A model generated the notes under the pieces. That model was given only the letters and a program-made list of their open reading frames with translations. It was not told where the DNA came from and did not search any database. The position numbers were made by a program, and so were the translations under genes. A DNA stretch of 64,000 nucleotides, from NCBI GenBank assembly GCA_937959275.1, contig CALGLU010000021.1, positions 1-64,000 on the forward strand, written 5' to 3'. The stretch is from an uncultured Saprospiraceae bacterium (GTDB taxonomy: Bacteria; Bacteroidota; Bacteroidia; Chitinophagales; Saprospiraceae). Each line of letters opens with the position of its first letter. Position 1 is the first letter of the stretch. Positions 32,896 to 41,907 of this stretch are shown here, one piece after another.

Positions 32896-35535
32896 TTATA
32901 GACATGGCGAAATGTAGGCGTGAAATACGGCACCATAATCGACTTCAAATTGTTCATTCATTAATATATAATCCTGGGCTTGCAGATCTATCATTGTACC
33001 AACTGGGATGATGCCATTTGTTTCTATGAATTCTTCTACTAGTACTGATTGATTAAGTATTGAATTATTTGTCTGGACGAAATTATCGAGACATGATGTT
33101 ATTTTGTAATGATAGACAGTGCCACTGTTAGTTCCATCATTGTCATCCCAATATGCACCAACAATAATATTATTATAACTGATGCCAACATCAATTCCAA
33201 ACCTATCTTCTATTTCACCATCACTAGGAATCAATTTTTTTACTTGTCCCCAATTATTTAAACCGCCTTTGTTTACATGATAAATAAATGAACTACCACT
33301 TTGATTACCTAAAACGCTGTCGCCAAATGCACCGACCACTAAATAGTCTTCATCCATACTTAGACTGCTCCCATAAAAAGTTGCAACCTCATCTAAGCTT
33401 TTGATAAGCCCCCAATTATTATTTCCCCCAAAATCTTTATTGAAGATATTGACTGCAGTGCCATTGCTTACAGCGAAATTATTCCCGCTGATACTTGCTC
33501 GAGCTACAAAAGATCCGCCTAAGGGAAGATCACTTGGCAGGAGTTGTTTTACAATTCCCCAGTTATCTATGCCGCCGAAATCTCGGTGAAATACAATTAA
33601 TTTACTCTCATCCGAGATAAGGTCCTTAGCACTAACTATTATTGTTTTGTTGTCTATCGAGACAGACGGTGTAAAGTAATCAGGCGCTTCCGTACCACTG
33701 ACAGTTAGTGTTTTTATTCCTCCCCAGTTTTCTGGTCCACCTAAATTTTTATGATAGACATATGCCTTATTACTTCTTAATGTACCTACAACAACAACAT
33801 CGTCACTGATGCCTATTGTGGATCCAAATTGATTCCCACCTTCTATTGCTGTTATCCGTTTGACAAGTCCCCAGTTCTCAATTCCCCCCTTATCTTTTCG
33901 AAAAATATATGCAGCTCCTCTGTCAGCTCCAACATCATCGTTTACTGATGAAATGGCCACATTGTCTCCACTGATGTCAACATAAAGGCCAAAATAACCT
34001 TGTTTATATCCAATAGGAGGTAAAAGTTTTTTGATCATTACCCAATTATCATTTACATCTCTTTTAAAAATAAAGGCCGAACCACATTTGTCTGCAAGAT
34101 CATCATCCAGATAGGCACCAACTACTGCATAATTTCCATCAATAGCTAAATCTCTTCCATATTCATCGAATGCTGAAACTTTGTCTGCAGTTATGATCTG
34201 ATGTGAATTCAGGTTACCAGTATTTCCAGCATTTATATTGAATGAATAGACCTTACCTATGTCTGATTCAAGAATTCCGTCACCAAATGCACCTACAAGA
34301 ACATGATCTTCATGAATCGAAACTACGGAACCAAACCGTTCACTATCAGTTCCCTGACTGGGCAGTATTTTATTTAATTGGCCCCAATTATTAACTCCAC
34401 CAAAGTCTTTAGAAAAGATGTAACTACTGCCACTATTACTTCCATTGTCATCATCTTTTTGAGAACCGACTATTACATGTTGGCCAGACATTTGTACCGT
34501 TTTCCCAAAATTATCATTTGATGACCCGTCTGCTGGAGTTAATCTAGTCCTTTCTCCCCAGTTATCGGTACCCCCGTAATTTTGTTCAAAAATATATGCG
34601 GTACCACTCTCAGAGCCGACTATATCGTTGCCATATGCACCTACGATTATTAGTCCATCATCGATGGAAACACTAGTACCAAAATAGTCAAGAACATACC
34701 CGTCAAAAGGAGTAATTTCCTTAATTTGGCCCCAGTTCTCAATTCCGCCTGTGTCCTTGCCAAATAAATACGCATTGCCACTTCCACCTCCATTTTCATC
34801 ACTATAAGGTGCCCCAACTAAAATATAATCTTCAAAGTTATCTACTGCATATCCGAACCTGTCTCCACCTTGTAGATCATTTGGAATGATTTTTTTTACA
34901 AATCCCCAATTATCAGTTCCACCAACATTTTTACCGTATATATAGACAGCACCGCTTGCAGCGCCCATTGAATCTTCTAAATCCGATCCAACTACGAGAT
35001 GATCTTGAAATATTGAAACACTTTTACCAAATTCATCATCAATTTCACCGTCTGGAGCTAAAACCTTTGCTACAAAACCCCAATTATCTATACCGCCTTG
35101 ATTTCTGTTATAAATATAGGCACAGCCACTCCTCAAGCCATTATCATTATCGAAATAAGACCCAATAACTACTGTCTGATTACTAATATCTACACTCGCT
35201 CCAAAATAATCTCCTGGCATACCATCAGCAGGAAAAATTCTCTTTATTTCTTGCCATGATTGAGTATCTGAATTAAAATAAAAAATCAATGCTGTCCCGG
35301 AATTGATATGATTTGCCCCTCCTGTTGGTGAACCAATGATCGCAATATCTTGGTCGATATTGATGCACCAACCAAATTCGCCAGCATATGGATCAGATAT
35401 GTCTGTCCTGTATAACTTGTTTAATTCTATTATCTCTTGCCCATAAAGCGAGGTTGCCGAAATAAATATAAGTGTGATGCTTAGTGATAATAATGAATAA
35501 GCAAAAATAGTGCGAAAGGTATAAAGGTTTCTCAT
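32896..35535 (-). CDS. Secreted FG-GAP repeat beta-propeller protein
   Basis: 879 residues, signal peptide about 1-32 (cut near LYGQ). About 13-14 repeats of roughly 58 residues, each with the pattern FGxSVSIxxxxVxVGxxxDDxxGxxSGxAYIF followed by GGxxNWGxVKKIxPxDG; two (near 435 and 640) are more diverged. FG-GAP repeats form integrin-like calcium-binding propellers, usually adhesive. The last 65 residues are the stack module also ending the M43 protease (I.L.A..YI.M...F.V..GAVFHAYISPC). I infer a surface adhesin exported by the type IX route. No T9SS type A motif. Confidence 0.88.
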   Translation of the reverse strand: MRNLYTFRTIFAYSLLSLSITLIFISATSLYGQEIIELNKLYRTDISDPYAGEFGWCINIDQDIAIIGSPTGGANHINSGTALIFYFNSDTQSWQEIKRIFPADGMPGDYFGASVDISNQTVVIGSYFDNDNGLRSGCAYIYNRNQGGIDNWGFVAKVLAPDGEIDDEFGKSVSIFQDHLVVGSDLEDSMGAASGAVYIYGKNVGGTDNWGFVKKIIPNDLQGGDRFGYAVDNFEDYILVGAPYSDENGGGSGNAYLFGKDTGGIENWGQIKEITPFDGYVLDYFGTSVSIDDGLIIVGAYGNDIVGSESGTAYIFEQNYGGTDNWGERTRLTPADGSSNDNFGKTVQMSGQHVIVGSQKDDDNGSNSGSSYIFSKDFGGVNNWGQLNKILPSQGTDSERFGSVVSIHEDHVLVGAFGDGILESDIGKVYSFNINAGNTGNLNSHQIITADKVSAFDEYGRDLAIDGNYAVVGAYLDDDLADKCGSAFIFKRDVNDNWVMIKKLLPPIGYKQGYFGLYVDISGDNVAISSVNDDVGADRGAAYIFRKDKGGIENWGLVKRITAIEGGNQFGSTIGISDDVVVVGTLRSNKAYVYHKNLGGPENWGGIKTLTVSGTEAPDYFTPSVSIDNKTIIVSAKDLISDESKLIVFHRDFGGIDNWGIVKQLLPSDLPLGGSFVARASISGNNFAVSNGTAVNIFNKDFGGNNNWGLIKSLDEVATFYGSSLSMDEDYLVVGAFGDSVLGNQSGSSFIYHVNKGGLNNWGQVKKLIPSDGEIEDRFGIDVGISYNNIIVGAYWDDNDGTNSGTVYHYKITSCLDNFVQTNNSILNQSVLVEEFIETNGIIPVGTMIDLQAQDYILMNEQFEVDYGAVFHAYISPCL

Positions 35536-35839
35536 AAGTGAAATTAATCCTTTGATAATTTATATGGCGGTAATCAATTTTTAATAAAAAACAGCGTAAA
35601 ATCTATATAAGTTGATTAGAATTTTGATTTAGTTAGTACTTCAAAATTTTAATGTTGTAAATAATGCTCTTAATTAAATGTAGTCTATATTTTAAACCGT
35701 AATATAAGAAAGATAGTCAAATTAATTAATGTCGTTATTCAGTAATCCAGAAAAATGTGAATAAGAATATTTGGGTTCTTCTTTTCACTCTATGATCTAA
35801 ATCTGCTTATTTTGGTAAATGAATCGATTCTGTCAACCA

Positions 35840-35971
35840 TTATCGGACAATGGTCGAAGTGCATTGCATTTTTAAATGCTTAGCAACAGTTACTTTCTTC
35901 TTCAATGCATCAGCATTTATTCCAGTCTCTCGAACCAGCACGATAACTCTACCAACTAAATTGGTCTTCCT
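35840..35971 (-). pseudogene. Short protein-like fragment of unknown origin
   Basis: Within the 757-bp gap 35536-36292 this is the only stretch with protein character: 43 codons between stops, reading RKTNLVGRVIVLVRETGINA then DALKKKVTVAKHLKMQC. No start codon, no family recognised. The rest of the gap is AT-rich with only a small inverted repeat (ACCATT/AATGGT near 35836-35853). Confidence 0.25.
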
Positions 35972-36292
35972 TTAGAATCAGATTTGAAGCATTGGTCAAG
36001 CCATTATCTTTCTTCTGGACGAAACCCTGAGGATCTATCCTTTCTTGTTGGATTCTGAAGGCTCTTATAATTTAGTATATGGATCTATAGCTTTACAATT
36101 TTTAGGGTATTTATCATGCAACCCTAGGAGAAACACCTACGTCTATTCTATGAATGTCGATTAAATTTACCTACATGATACCCTACAAACTGACACAATT
36201 GTATAGCAAAGACAAAAATAATTGAAAAAAGACAGGGGGAAGAGGTAACCTTTTTCGTCCTTAGAGTACATAAGGTTATAAAACCAATTAAA

Positions 36293-36526
36293 ATGAAAAT
36301 ATTATTACAACACGTATTCAGCAAACAAGATGGAATCCCCGTGGTTCTTAGCATGACTGATCATACACTAATCGCTACGATTTCCATGGGCGAATGGCTT
36401 GGTGTCTCAGATGAAGAGGGCGATTATTTTGAAGTTTTGACCAAAAAAGGATTCGGTTGGGTGAAGAAATCCGATTGTGAAAGTAGTCGTGAAATAAACA
36501 TGCCGATTAGACAAACAGCTGCTTAG
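36293..36526 (+). CDS. Small SH3-like protein of unknown function
   Basis: 77 residues, no signal peptide or membrane segment. Residues about 30-62 (TISMGEWLGVSDEEGDYFEV, then GFGWVKKSDC) look like the strands of a bacterial SH3b domain, with the typical GWV near the end. The N-terminal 30 residues have no recognised match. It is preceded by a long gene-poor gap and ends 6 bp from the convergent gene at 36533. Probably real given the domain-like pattern. Confidence 0.55.
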   Translation: MKILLQHVFSKQDGIPVVLSMTDHTLIATISMGEWLGVSDEEGDYFEVLTKKGFGWVKKSDCESSREINMPIRQTAA

Positions 36527-36532
36527 AGTCTA

Positions 36533-36874
36533 CTAGTTGAACTTCTTACTATCATAAAGAATACCTTTCACTCCATCATATCCCGGTTTTATCCCCAAAT
36601 GCATCAGGGTCCGTTTGTACGGATACTTCTTACTATCAATAATATAAACCTTACAGGCCACAGCGGATGAGAACACTGGATGTTCTTTTTTCCAACAATG
36701 TGCAATCTCATACACAGCTGCGTTGTACGATTTTTCCCACTTATTTCTTACTTCCATCTCTAAGTAAATAATGCCTTTGTCAAAGCGCAATAATTTAGAA
36801 GATAAGCCAAAACCGACACGGTAATAGATATCTTGAGTGATGTAGTGCTTCCTGTTAATTTCTTCAATGTTCAT
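36533..36874 (-). CDS. Hypothetical cytoplasmic protein
   Basis: 113 residues, no signal or membrane segment and no recognised family. Composition is ordinary (alternating charged and aromatic: YYRVGFGLSSKLLRFDKG, ending in a basic KGILYDSKKFN). It contains two Cys (AHCWKK, ACKVY) but no metal motif. It faces the SH3-like gene with 6 bp between the stops, suggesting a shared end region. Called as a gene on coding character and position only. Confidence 0.5.
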   Translation of the reverse strand: MNIEEINRKHYITQDIYYRVGFGLSSKLLRFDKGIIYLEMEVRNKWEKSYNAAVYEIAHCWKKEHPVFSSAVACKVYIIDSKKYPYKRTLMHLGIKPGYDGVKGILYDSKKFN

Positions 36875-37024
36875 AACACCGAGAGAAAAGCAGAAATTAT
36901 GCCATAAGAAGCCGAGGAGAAGTGCTGTTAAATTATATGAAAAAAATTGTATTCAGATAAAACATTGATATTGTTCTCTTTATATTCAACTTGTGGAAAT
37001 TCAAAGTTTTTAAAATAAATAAAT

Positions 37025-38377
37025 ATGCGGATTAGCATCTTCTTGATTTTTGCCTGCTTTTATCATATATCAGCTCAAATACCCGCACAAAGCGACCCAA
37101 GGATCTACTCCATTATTGAAAATGTTTCTGCGGATCGTATTGAATCTGATATTCGGACATTAGCAAATTTTGGAACTAGACACACACTATCTGATACTGT
37201 TTCCACTACTCGAGGTATTGGTGCTGCAAGACGCTGGATAAAATCAGAATTCGAACAGATATCATCTGACTGTGGAGATTGTTTAGACGTGAAGTACCAC
37301 AAAGGCTTGGTTAAAGCAGGAGAAAGCAGACGAATTCCAACAGATACATGGATTGTCAATGTGATGGCTATAAAGCGAGGTACAGAGTATCCGAATCGGT
37401 ATATTATCATGTCAGGAGATATTGATTCTAGAGTAAGTGATCCGCTGAATGGAACATCAGACTCGCCTGGTGCAAATGATAATGCGTCTGGAATGGCAGG
37501 AGTCATAGAGGCCGCAAGAGTCTTGTCAAAGTATGACTTCAAATCGAGTATCGTGTTTTTAGGATTGAGCGGAGAAGAACAGGGGTTATTTGGTGGAAAA
37601 TTTTTAGCAAAAGATGCGCTGGAGTGGGGTTGGGACGTTGTAGGGATTCTTAACAACGACATGATTGGCAATATTACAGGTATTGATGGAGTGATTGATA
37701 ATAGCACATTCAGAGTGTTTTCAGAAGCAACACCTCCTAATCCAGACGAGCAACAATTGATCTGGAATCGGTTTTATGGAGGAGAGGTAGATGGTCCATC
37801 AAGACAACTCGCCAGATATGTTGATCGATTGACGGCACAGTATATGACGAATCTAGATGCAAAAATGATTTACCGTTTAGATCGATTTGGAAGAGGAGGC
37901 CATCATCGACCATTTAATGATGCTGGTATTCCAGGCGTTAGAATAATGGAAACACATGAAAACTATGTCATGCAGCACCAAGATGTTCGTGTTGAGGATG
38001 GGATTGCTTATGGTGATGTGATCGAAGGTGTAAATTTTGATTACGCCAAGAAACTGACTGGTGTAAATGCAATTACACTAGCATCAATTGCTTGGGCTCC
38101 AAAAGGACCAGAATTGGTGATGATAGGTGGTGCTGTCAAACCTTCGACGAGATTGAAATGGGATCCAATCGATAGTGATCAGTTGGCTGGCTACAAAGTG
38201 TATTGGAGAGAAACAACAAGTCCACAATGGGATCATTCAAGATTTGTTGGCCTACAAACCGATGTCACATTAAATGGCATCATCATTGACAATTATCTAT
38301 TTGGTGTTTCTGCTGTAGGAGCAGATGGCCACGAAAGTATTGTCGTATATCCTAAGACGTTAATTCCTCGACGCTAA
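37025..38377 (+). CDS. Secreted M28-family peptidase with a substituted metal ligand and Fn3-like C terminus
   Basis: 450 residues, signal peptide about 1-17 (cut near HISAQ). The M28 aminopeptidase fold is clear: IIMSGDIDSRVSD, SPGANDNASGMAGVIEAARVL, LGLSGEEQGLFGG (general base E184) and GHHRPFNDAGIPGVRIME. Where M28 enzymes have His-x-Asp for the first zinc ligand, this protein has D132-I-D134 (GAT for CAT/CAC). Residues about 365-450 form a fibronectin III-like domain. Probably exported. Activity may be altered or lost. It is 14 bp ahead of a sugar isomerase-like gene. Confidence 0.85.
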   Translation: MRISIFLIFACFYHISAQIPAQSDPRIYSIIENVSADRIESDIRTLANFGTRHTLSDTVSTTRGIGAARRWIKSEFEQISSDCGDCLDVKYHKGLVKAGESRRIPTDTWIVNVMAIKRGTEYPNRYIIMSGDIDSRVSDPLNGTSDSPGANDNASGMAGVIEAARVLSKYDFKSSIVFLGLSGEEQGLFGGKFLAKDALEWGWDVVGILNNDMIGNITGIDGVIDNSTFRVFSEATPPNPDEQQLIWNRFYGGEVDGPSRQLARYVDRLTAQYMTNLDAKMIYRLDRFGRGGHHRPFNDAGIPGVRIMETHENYVMQHQDVRVEDGIAYGDVIEGVNFDYAKKLTGVNAITLASIAWAPKGPELVMIGGAVKPSTRLKWDPIDSDQLAGYKVYWRETTSPQWDHSRFVGLQTDVTLNGIIIDNYLFGVSAVGADGHESIVVYPKTLIPRR

Positions 38378-38391
38378 ATAAAATAGTCATC

Positions 38392-39258
38392 ATGAAACAT
38401 ATAATCTACGCTTGTTGTGCTCTATTTGGAATCATCTCTTGTAACACAACAAAACCAAATGCAAAATCTTCTAGTACGGCTTTTAGTGCACCAATTGGCG
38501 TTCAGGCTTATTCTTTTCGCAACTATTTTCCAAAAGATGCTATCGGAACACTGGATCGAATTCAAGCAATGGGGATTACAGAAATAGAAGGGGATGGAGG
38601 CAAAATACCACCAGAAGAATATAAAAAGCTCTGCGACGCGCGAGGGATCTCTATTCCATCTACAGGATGTTCGTTTAATCAGCTGACAGAAGAGCCAATG
38701 GCGATTGTCAAGAAAGCTAAAGCTCTCGGGTCAACATATGTCATGTGCGCTTGGGTCCCGCATGATAATCGAGGCGAATTCAGCCTTGATGATGCAAATC
38801 GAGCCATCGAAGCGTTTAATTCAGGAGGTAAAGTTCTTGCCGAGCATGGGATTACATTTGCCTATCATCCTCATGGTTACGAATACCAACCATATGGTGA
38901 TGGTACATTAATGGATTATATTATTGAGCAAACTGACCCTAGATATGTATCCTACGAAATGGATGTTTTTTGGACACACTTTGGTGGAGGTGACCCTGTG
39001 GCTTTATTGAAAAAATATAAGGACAGATGGAAACTTCTTCATTTAAAAGATATGAAGCATGGTATCAAAAAAGATTTGACAGGAGGCACAGATGTAGAAT
39101 ATAATGTTCCTCTTGGGACAGGCCAGGTTGACATTGCAGGGATTATGAAAGTGGCAAAAGAAATTGGCATTGCCCACTATTTCATTGAGGATGAAAGTAG
39201 TGCCGTCATGAATCAAGTACCTGAAAGTGTTGCTTATCTAAGAAGTCTAAGTCTCTAA
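38392..39258 (+). CDS. Sugar phosphate isomerase/epimerase-type TIM-barrel lipoprotein
   Basis: 288 residues. Lipoprotein signal with lipidated C17 (LFGIISCN). The mature protein is a xylose-isomerase/AP-endonuclease-2-like barrel: IGVQAYSFRNYFPKDAIGTLD, GITFAYHPHGYEY, YEMDVFWTHFGGGDP, LLHLKDMKHG, HYFIEDES. The H, E and D residues that bind the divalent metal are present in these strands. Exported members occur in Bacteroidota together with DUF1080 and ThuA proteins in keto-sugar pathways, here 30 kb away. Likely co-transcribed with the M28 gene. Confidence 0.88.
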   Translation: MKHIIYACCALFGIISCNTTKPNAKSSSTAFSAPIGVQAYSFRNYFPKDAIGTLDRIQAMGITEIEGDGGKIPPEEYKKLCDARGISIPSTGCSFNQLTEEPMAIVKKAKALGSTYVMCAWVPHDNRGEFSLDDANRAIEAFNSGGKVLAEHGITFAYHPHGYEYQPYGDGTLMDYIIEQTDPRYVSYEMDVFWTHFGGGDPVALLKKYKDRWKLLHLKDMKHGIKKDLTGGTDVEYNVPLGTGQVDIAGIMKVAKEIGIAHYFIEDESSAVMNQVPESVAYLRSLSL

Positions 39259-39330
39259 TAAAACCAGTTCGTTGATTTTGCAACATTTTGATTGGTAGTA
39301 GAGTCTATACATATAGAGACATTAAAGATG

Positions 39331-39346
39331 AGAGCTATCTAGCTCT
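39331..39346. promoter_or_regulatory. Operator-like palindrome before the M13 peptidase
   Basis: AGAGCTA (39331-39337) and TAGCTCT (39340-39346) are perfect reverse complements separated by 2 nt, 37 bp upstream of the ATG at 39384. Confidence 0.35.
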
Positions 39347-39383
39347 TCATAAGCATAGTACTTTTTAAAATAAACCTAATAAC

Positions 39384-41489
39384 ATGAAACACTTACTCAT
39401 TGCTTTATTGGTCACAGTGTTATCTTTTGTTGGATGTTCTGTCCAAAAAGTTAAACAAGTGGACCCTTCCCCTGCAGTTGTTGACGAAGTGCAAGAGATC
39501 GTACAAGAGCAAACGTCTTCGCCCGGCATCAATGTCGAAAACATGGATCTCTCTATAAGACCGGCAGATGACTTCTTTAAATACGTCAATGGCAAGTGGC
39601 TAGAACATACTGAAATACCTGGTGACCGATCAAGGTGGGGTAGCTTTGACGAGCTACGAAAAAAATCAAGTGAGAATGTATTAGCGGTTTTAAATGAAGC
39701 TGGTACAAATAGTATTTATACAAAAGAAACTGATCAGTACAAGGCGGCACAATTTTATAAATCTGCCTTGGATACAACACGTCGAAATCATGTTGGCGTG
39801 GCTCCTCTGTTACCTTATTTAGAAAGAATTGAAGGCATTGCTTCACTCACTGACGTGCAGGATTATATATCGAGTACGATGTTTATTGGACAAAGAGGAC
39901 TATTTGATTCTGCGGTATTCCCAGATATAACAAATAGCAGCATGAATGCTTTTTATCTAGCACCAGGTACGTACGGATTGCCAGAGCGAGAATATTATCT
40001 AGCAGAGGATGAAAAGTCAGTTGAGATTAGAAGTCAATATGTTGATCACATTACTCGAATGCTAGCTTTTGTAAATGTGCCTGCGGAAAAGGCTTCTGCA
40101 ATGGCCTCCAGCGTTTTAGCATTAGAAACTAAGTTGGCTGAGTCAATGATGACTAAAGAAGAATCTAGAAATCCAACAGTCTACTTTGCTCCAAAGTCAT
40201 TTGATGAGTTAAAGGCTTTGGTCCCATCGATTAATTGGACAAGGGTTTTAGAGACTGCGGGAATACCTGCGATAGAACAATTGTCTATTGTCGATCCAAA
40301 ATATTTTGATGCTATCGAGGGCTTATTAAAAAGCAGTTCTATTGAGGATATCAAGAACTATTTAATGTGGATTGAAGTAGATGGTTCGGCCAGTGTGCTA
40401 GGCATGGATATGGACCGAGCAAATTTTGATTTTTATGGCAGGACATTAACAGGGACTCAGGAGCAAAGGCCACTATGGGAGAGATCTGTAGATATGGCGA
40501 GTGGGATTATGGGTGAAGCGATTGGCAAATTATATGTGGATAAGCATTTTCCTCCAGAAGCCAAGCAAAAGGCGGAGGCAATGATTGCAAATATTAAGAA
40601 TGCATTTAATAGCAGAATTAATAATTTGGAATGGATGACAGCTGAAACAAAGCTAAAGGCTTTAGAGAAGTTGGCATCCATCGATGTAAAGGTAGGGTAT
40701 CCAAATAAGTGGAAGGACTATAGCACAATGGATATCAAGTCAACACAGGATGGTGGTTCTTATGTCGATAATATGATTGCAGCCTCTAAATGGTTTTATG
40801 CAGATAATATTAAAAAAATAGGAAAAGTGGTAGATAAAACAGAATGGGGTATGGCTCCACAAACTGTTAATGCCTATTACAATCCGCTTAATAATGAGAT
40901 TGTATTTCCTGCAGCGATTTTGCAACCACCATTTTATAATTACCAAGCAGATGAAGCGGTGAATTATGGTGGTATTGGAGCAGTGATTGGGCATGAAATT
41001 TCACATGGTTTTGATGATCAGGGGAGTCGATTTGATGCAAAAGGAAACATGGTGAATTGGTGGACAGACGAAGACCGAACAAGTTTTGAATCGCGAAATT
41101 TGAGATTAATCAATCAATTTAATAGCTATGAAGGTCTGCCAGGGGAGCCCTTAAATGGGGAGTTTACGCTTGGAGAAAACATTGGAGATTTAGGTGGGAT
41201 AAATGTGGCCTATGATGGATTACAGCAATACATAGCACAGAGTGGTCGTCCAGATGCAATAGATGGATATACAGCGGAACAGCGGTTTTTTATTTCATGG
41301 GCAACGATCTGGAGAACAAAAATGACAGCCGAGCAAGTCAGAATTTCGATCAAGACAGACCCACATGCCTTAGGGATGTTTAGAGCTGTGGGACCTTTAT
41401 CCAATATGCCTGCTTTTTATGAAGCCTTTGATGTGAAGGAAGGCGATGCTATGTATCGCGATGAGGACACTAGAGTCAAAATTTGGTAA
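39384..41489 (+). CDS. pepO: M13 (neprilysin/PepO) family metallopeptidase lipoprotein
   Basis: 701 residues. Lipoprotein signal with C18 (LSFVGCSVQ). M13 N domain from about 50 (NMDLSIRPADDFFKYVNGKW), catalytic zinc site H537-E538-I-S-H541 and third ligand E598 in GENIGDLGG, with the substrate-binding NAYYNP at about 495. C terminus ends with RDEDTRVKIW where the family has a Cys-x-x-Trp or similar. It cleaves oligopeptides outside the inner membrane. It begins a run of four same-strand genes; the MmcQ/YjbR gene follows after 3 bp. Confidence 0.95.
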   Translation: MKHLLIALLVTVLSFVGCSVQKVKQVDPSPAVVDEVQEIVQEQTSSPGINVENMDLSIRPADDFFKYVNGKWLEHTEIPGDRSRWGSFDELRKKSSENVLAVLNEAGTNSIYTKETDQYKAAQFYKSALDTTRRNHVGVAPLLPYLERIEGIASLTDVQDYISSTMFIGQRGLFDSAVFPDITNSSMNAFYLAPGTYGLPEREYYLAEDEKSVEIRSQYVDHITRMLAFVNVPAEKASAMASSVLALETKLAESMMTKEESRNPTVYFAPKSFDELKALVPSINWTRVLETAGIPAIEQLSIVDPKYFDAIEGLLKSSSIEDIKNYLMWIEVDGSASVLGMDMDRANFDFYGRTLTGTQEQRPLWERSVDMASGIMGEAIGKLYVDKHFPPEAKQKAEAMIANIKNAFNSRINNLEWMTAETKLKALEKLASIDVKVGYPNKWKDYSTMDIKSTQDGGSYVDNMIAASKWFYADNIKKIGKVVDKTEWGMAPQTVNAYYNPLNNEIVFPAAILQPPFYNYQADEAVNYGGIGAVIGHEISHGFDDQGSRFDAKGNMVNWWTDEDRTSFESRNLRLINQFNSYEGLPGEPLNGEFTLGENIGDLGGINVAYDGLQQYIAQSGRPDAIDGYTAEQRFFISWATIWRTKMTAEQVRISIKTDPHALGMFRAVGPLSNMPAFYEAFDVKEGDAMYRDEDTRVKIW

Positions 41490-41492
41490 GTC

Positions 41493-41864
41493 ATGCACAT
41501 AGATGAATTCAGAGACTATTGTATAAGTAAAGCAGGAACAGAGGAGTGTTTTCCATTTGATGAGACAACACTTGTCTTTAAGGTAATGGGTAAAATGTTT
41601 GCGCTTACGTCTCTTGATGCAGATGAGTTTCGAGTGAATTTAAAATGCGACCCGAATCGAGCTATTGAATTGAGGGAGACACATCAGGATATTATAGCAG
41701 GATATCATATGAATAAAAAGCATTGGAACACGGTTATCTTAGAAGATAGTATTTTAGATGAAGATTTAATCATAGATTTAATTGATCATTCCTATGATTT
41801 AGTTGTTAAGGGACTGCCCAAAAAACTAAAGGCAGAGCTAAAACTAATTGACGAGGAAGATTAA
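41493..41864 (+). CDS. MmcQ/YjbR-family DNA-binding-like protein
   Basis: 123 residues, the usual length. CyaY-like fold: MHIDEFRDYCISKAGTEECFPFDETTLVFKVMGKMFALTSLD, then LKCDPNRAIELRE, GYHMNKKHWNTVIL and DLIDHSYDLVVKGLPKKLK. Family members bind DNA in vitro, but a physiological role is unknown. The 3-bp gap from the M13 peptidase suggests co-transcription without an obvious functional link. Confidence 0.9.
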   Translation: MHIDEFRDYCISKAGTEECFPFDETTLVFKVMGKMFALTSLDADEFRVNLKCDPNRAIELRETHQDIIAGYHMNKKHWNTVILEDSILDEDLIIDLIDHSYDLVVKGLPKKLKAELKLIDEED

Positions 41865-41907
41865 GACTACGGTGCAGAGAGACTATCTTCATTTAATGTA
41901 AGCGACA

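Noticed and set aside
35922-35960. tRNA-like sequence on the minus strand (AGTTGGTAGAG and GGTTCGA)
   Set aside because: D- and T-arm-like words are only about 10 nt apart; there is no anticodon arm, acceptor stem or CCA end, and the region reads better as a protein-like fragment.
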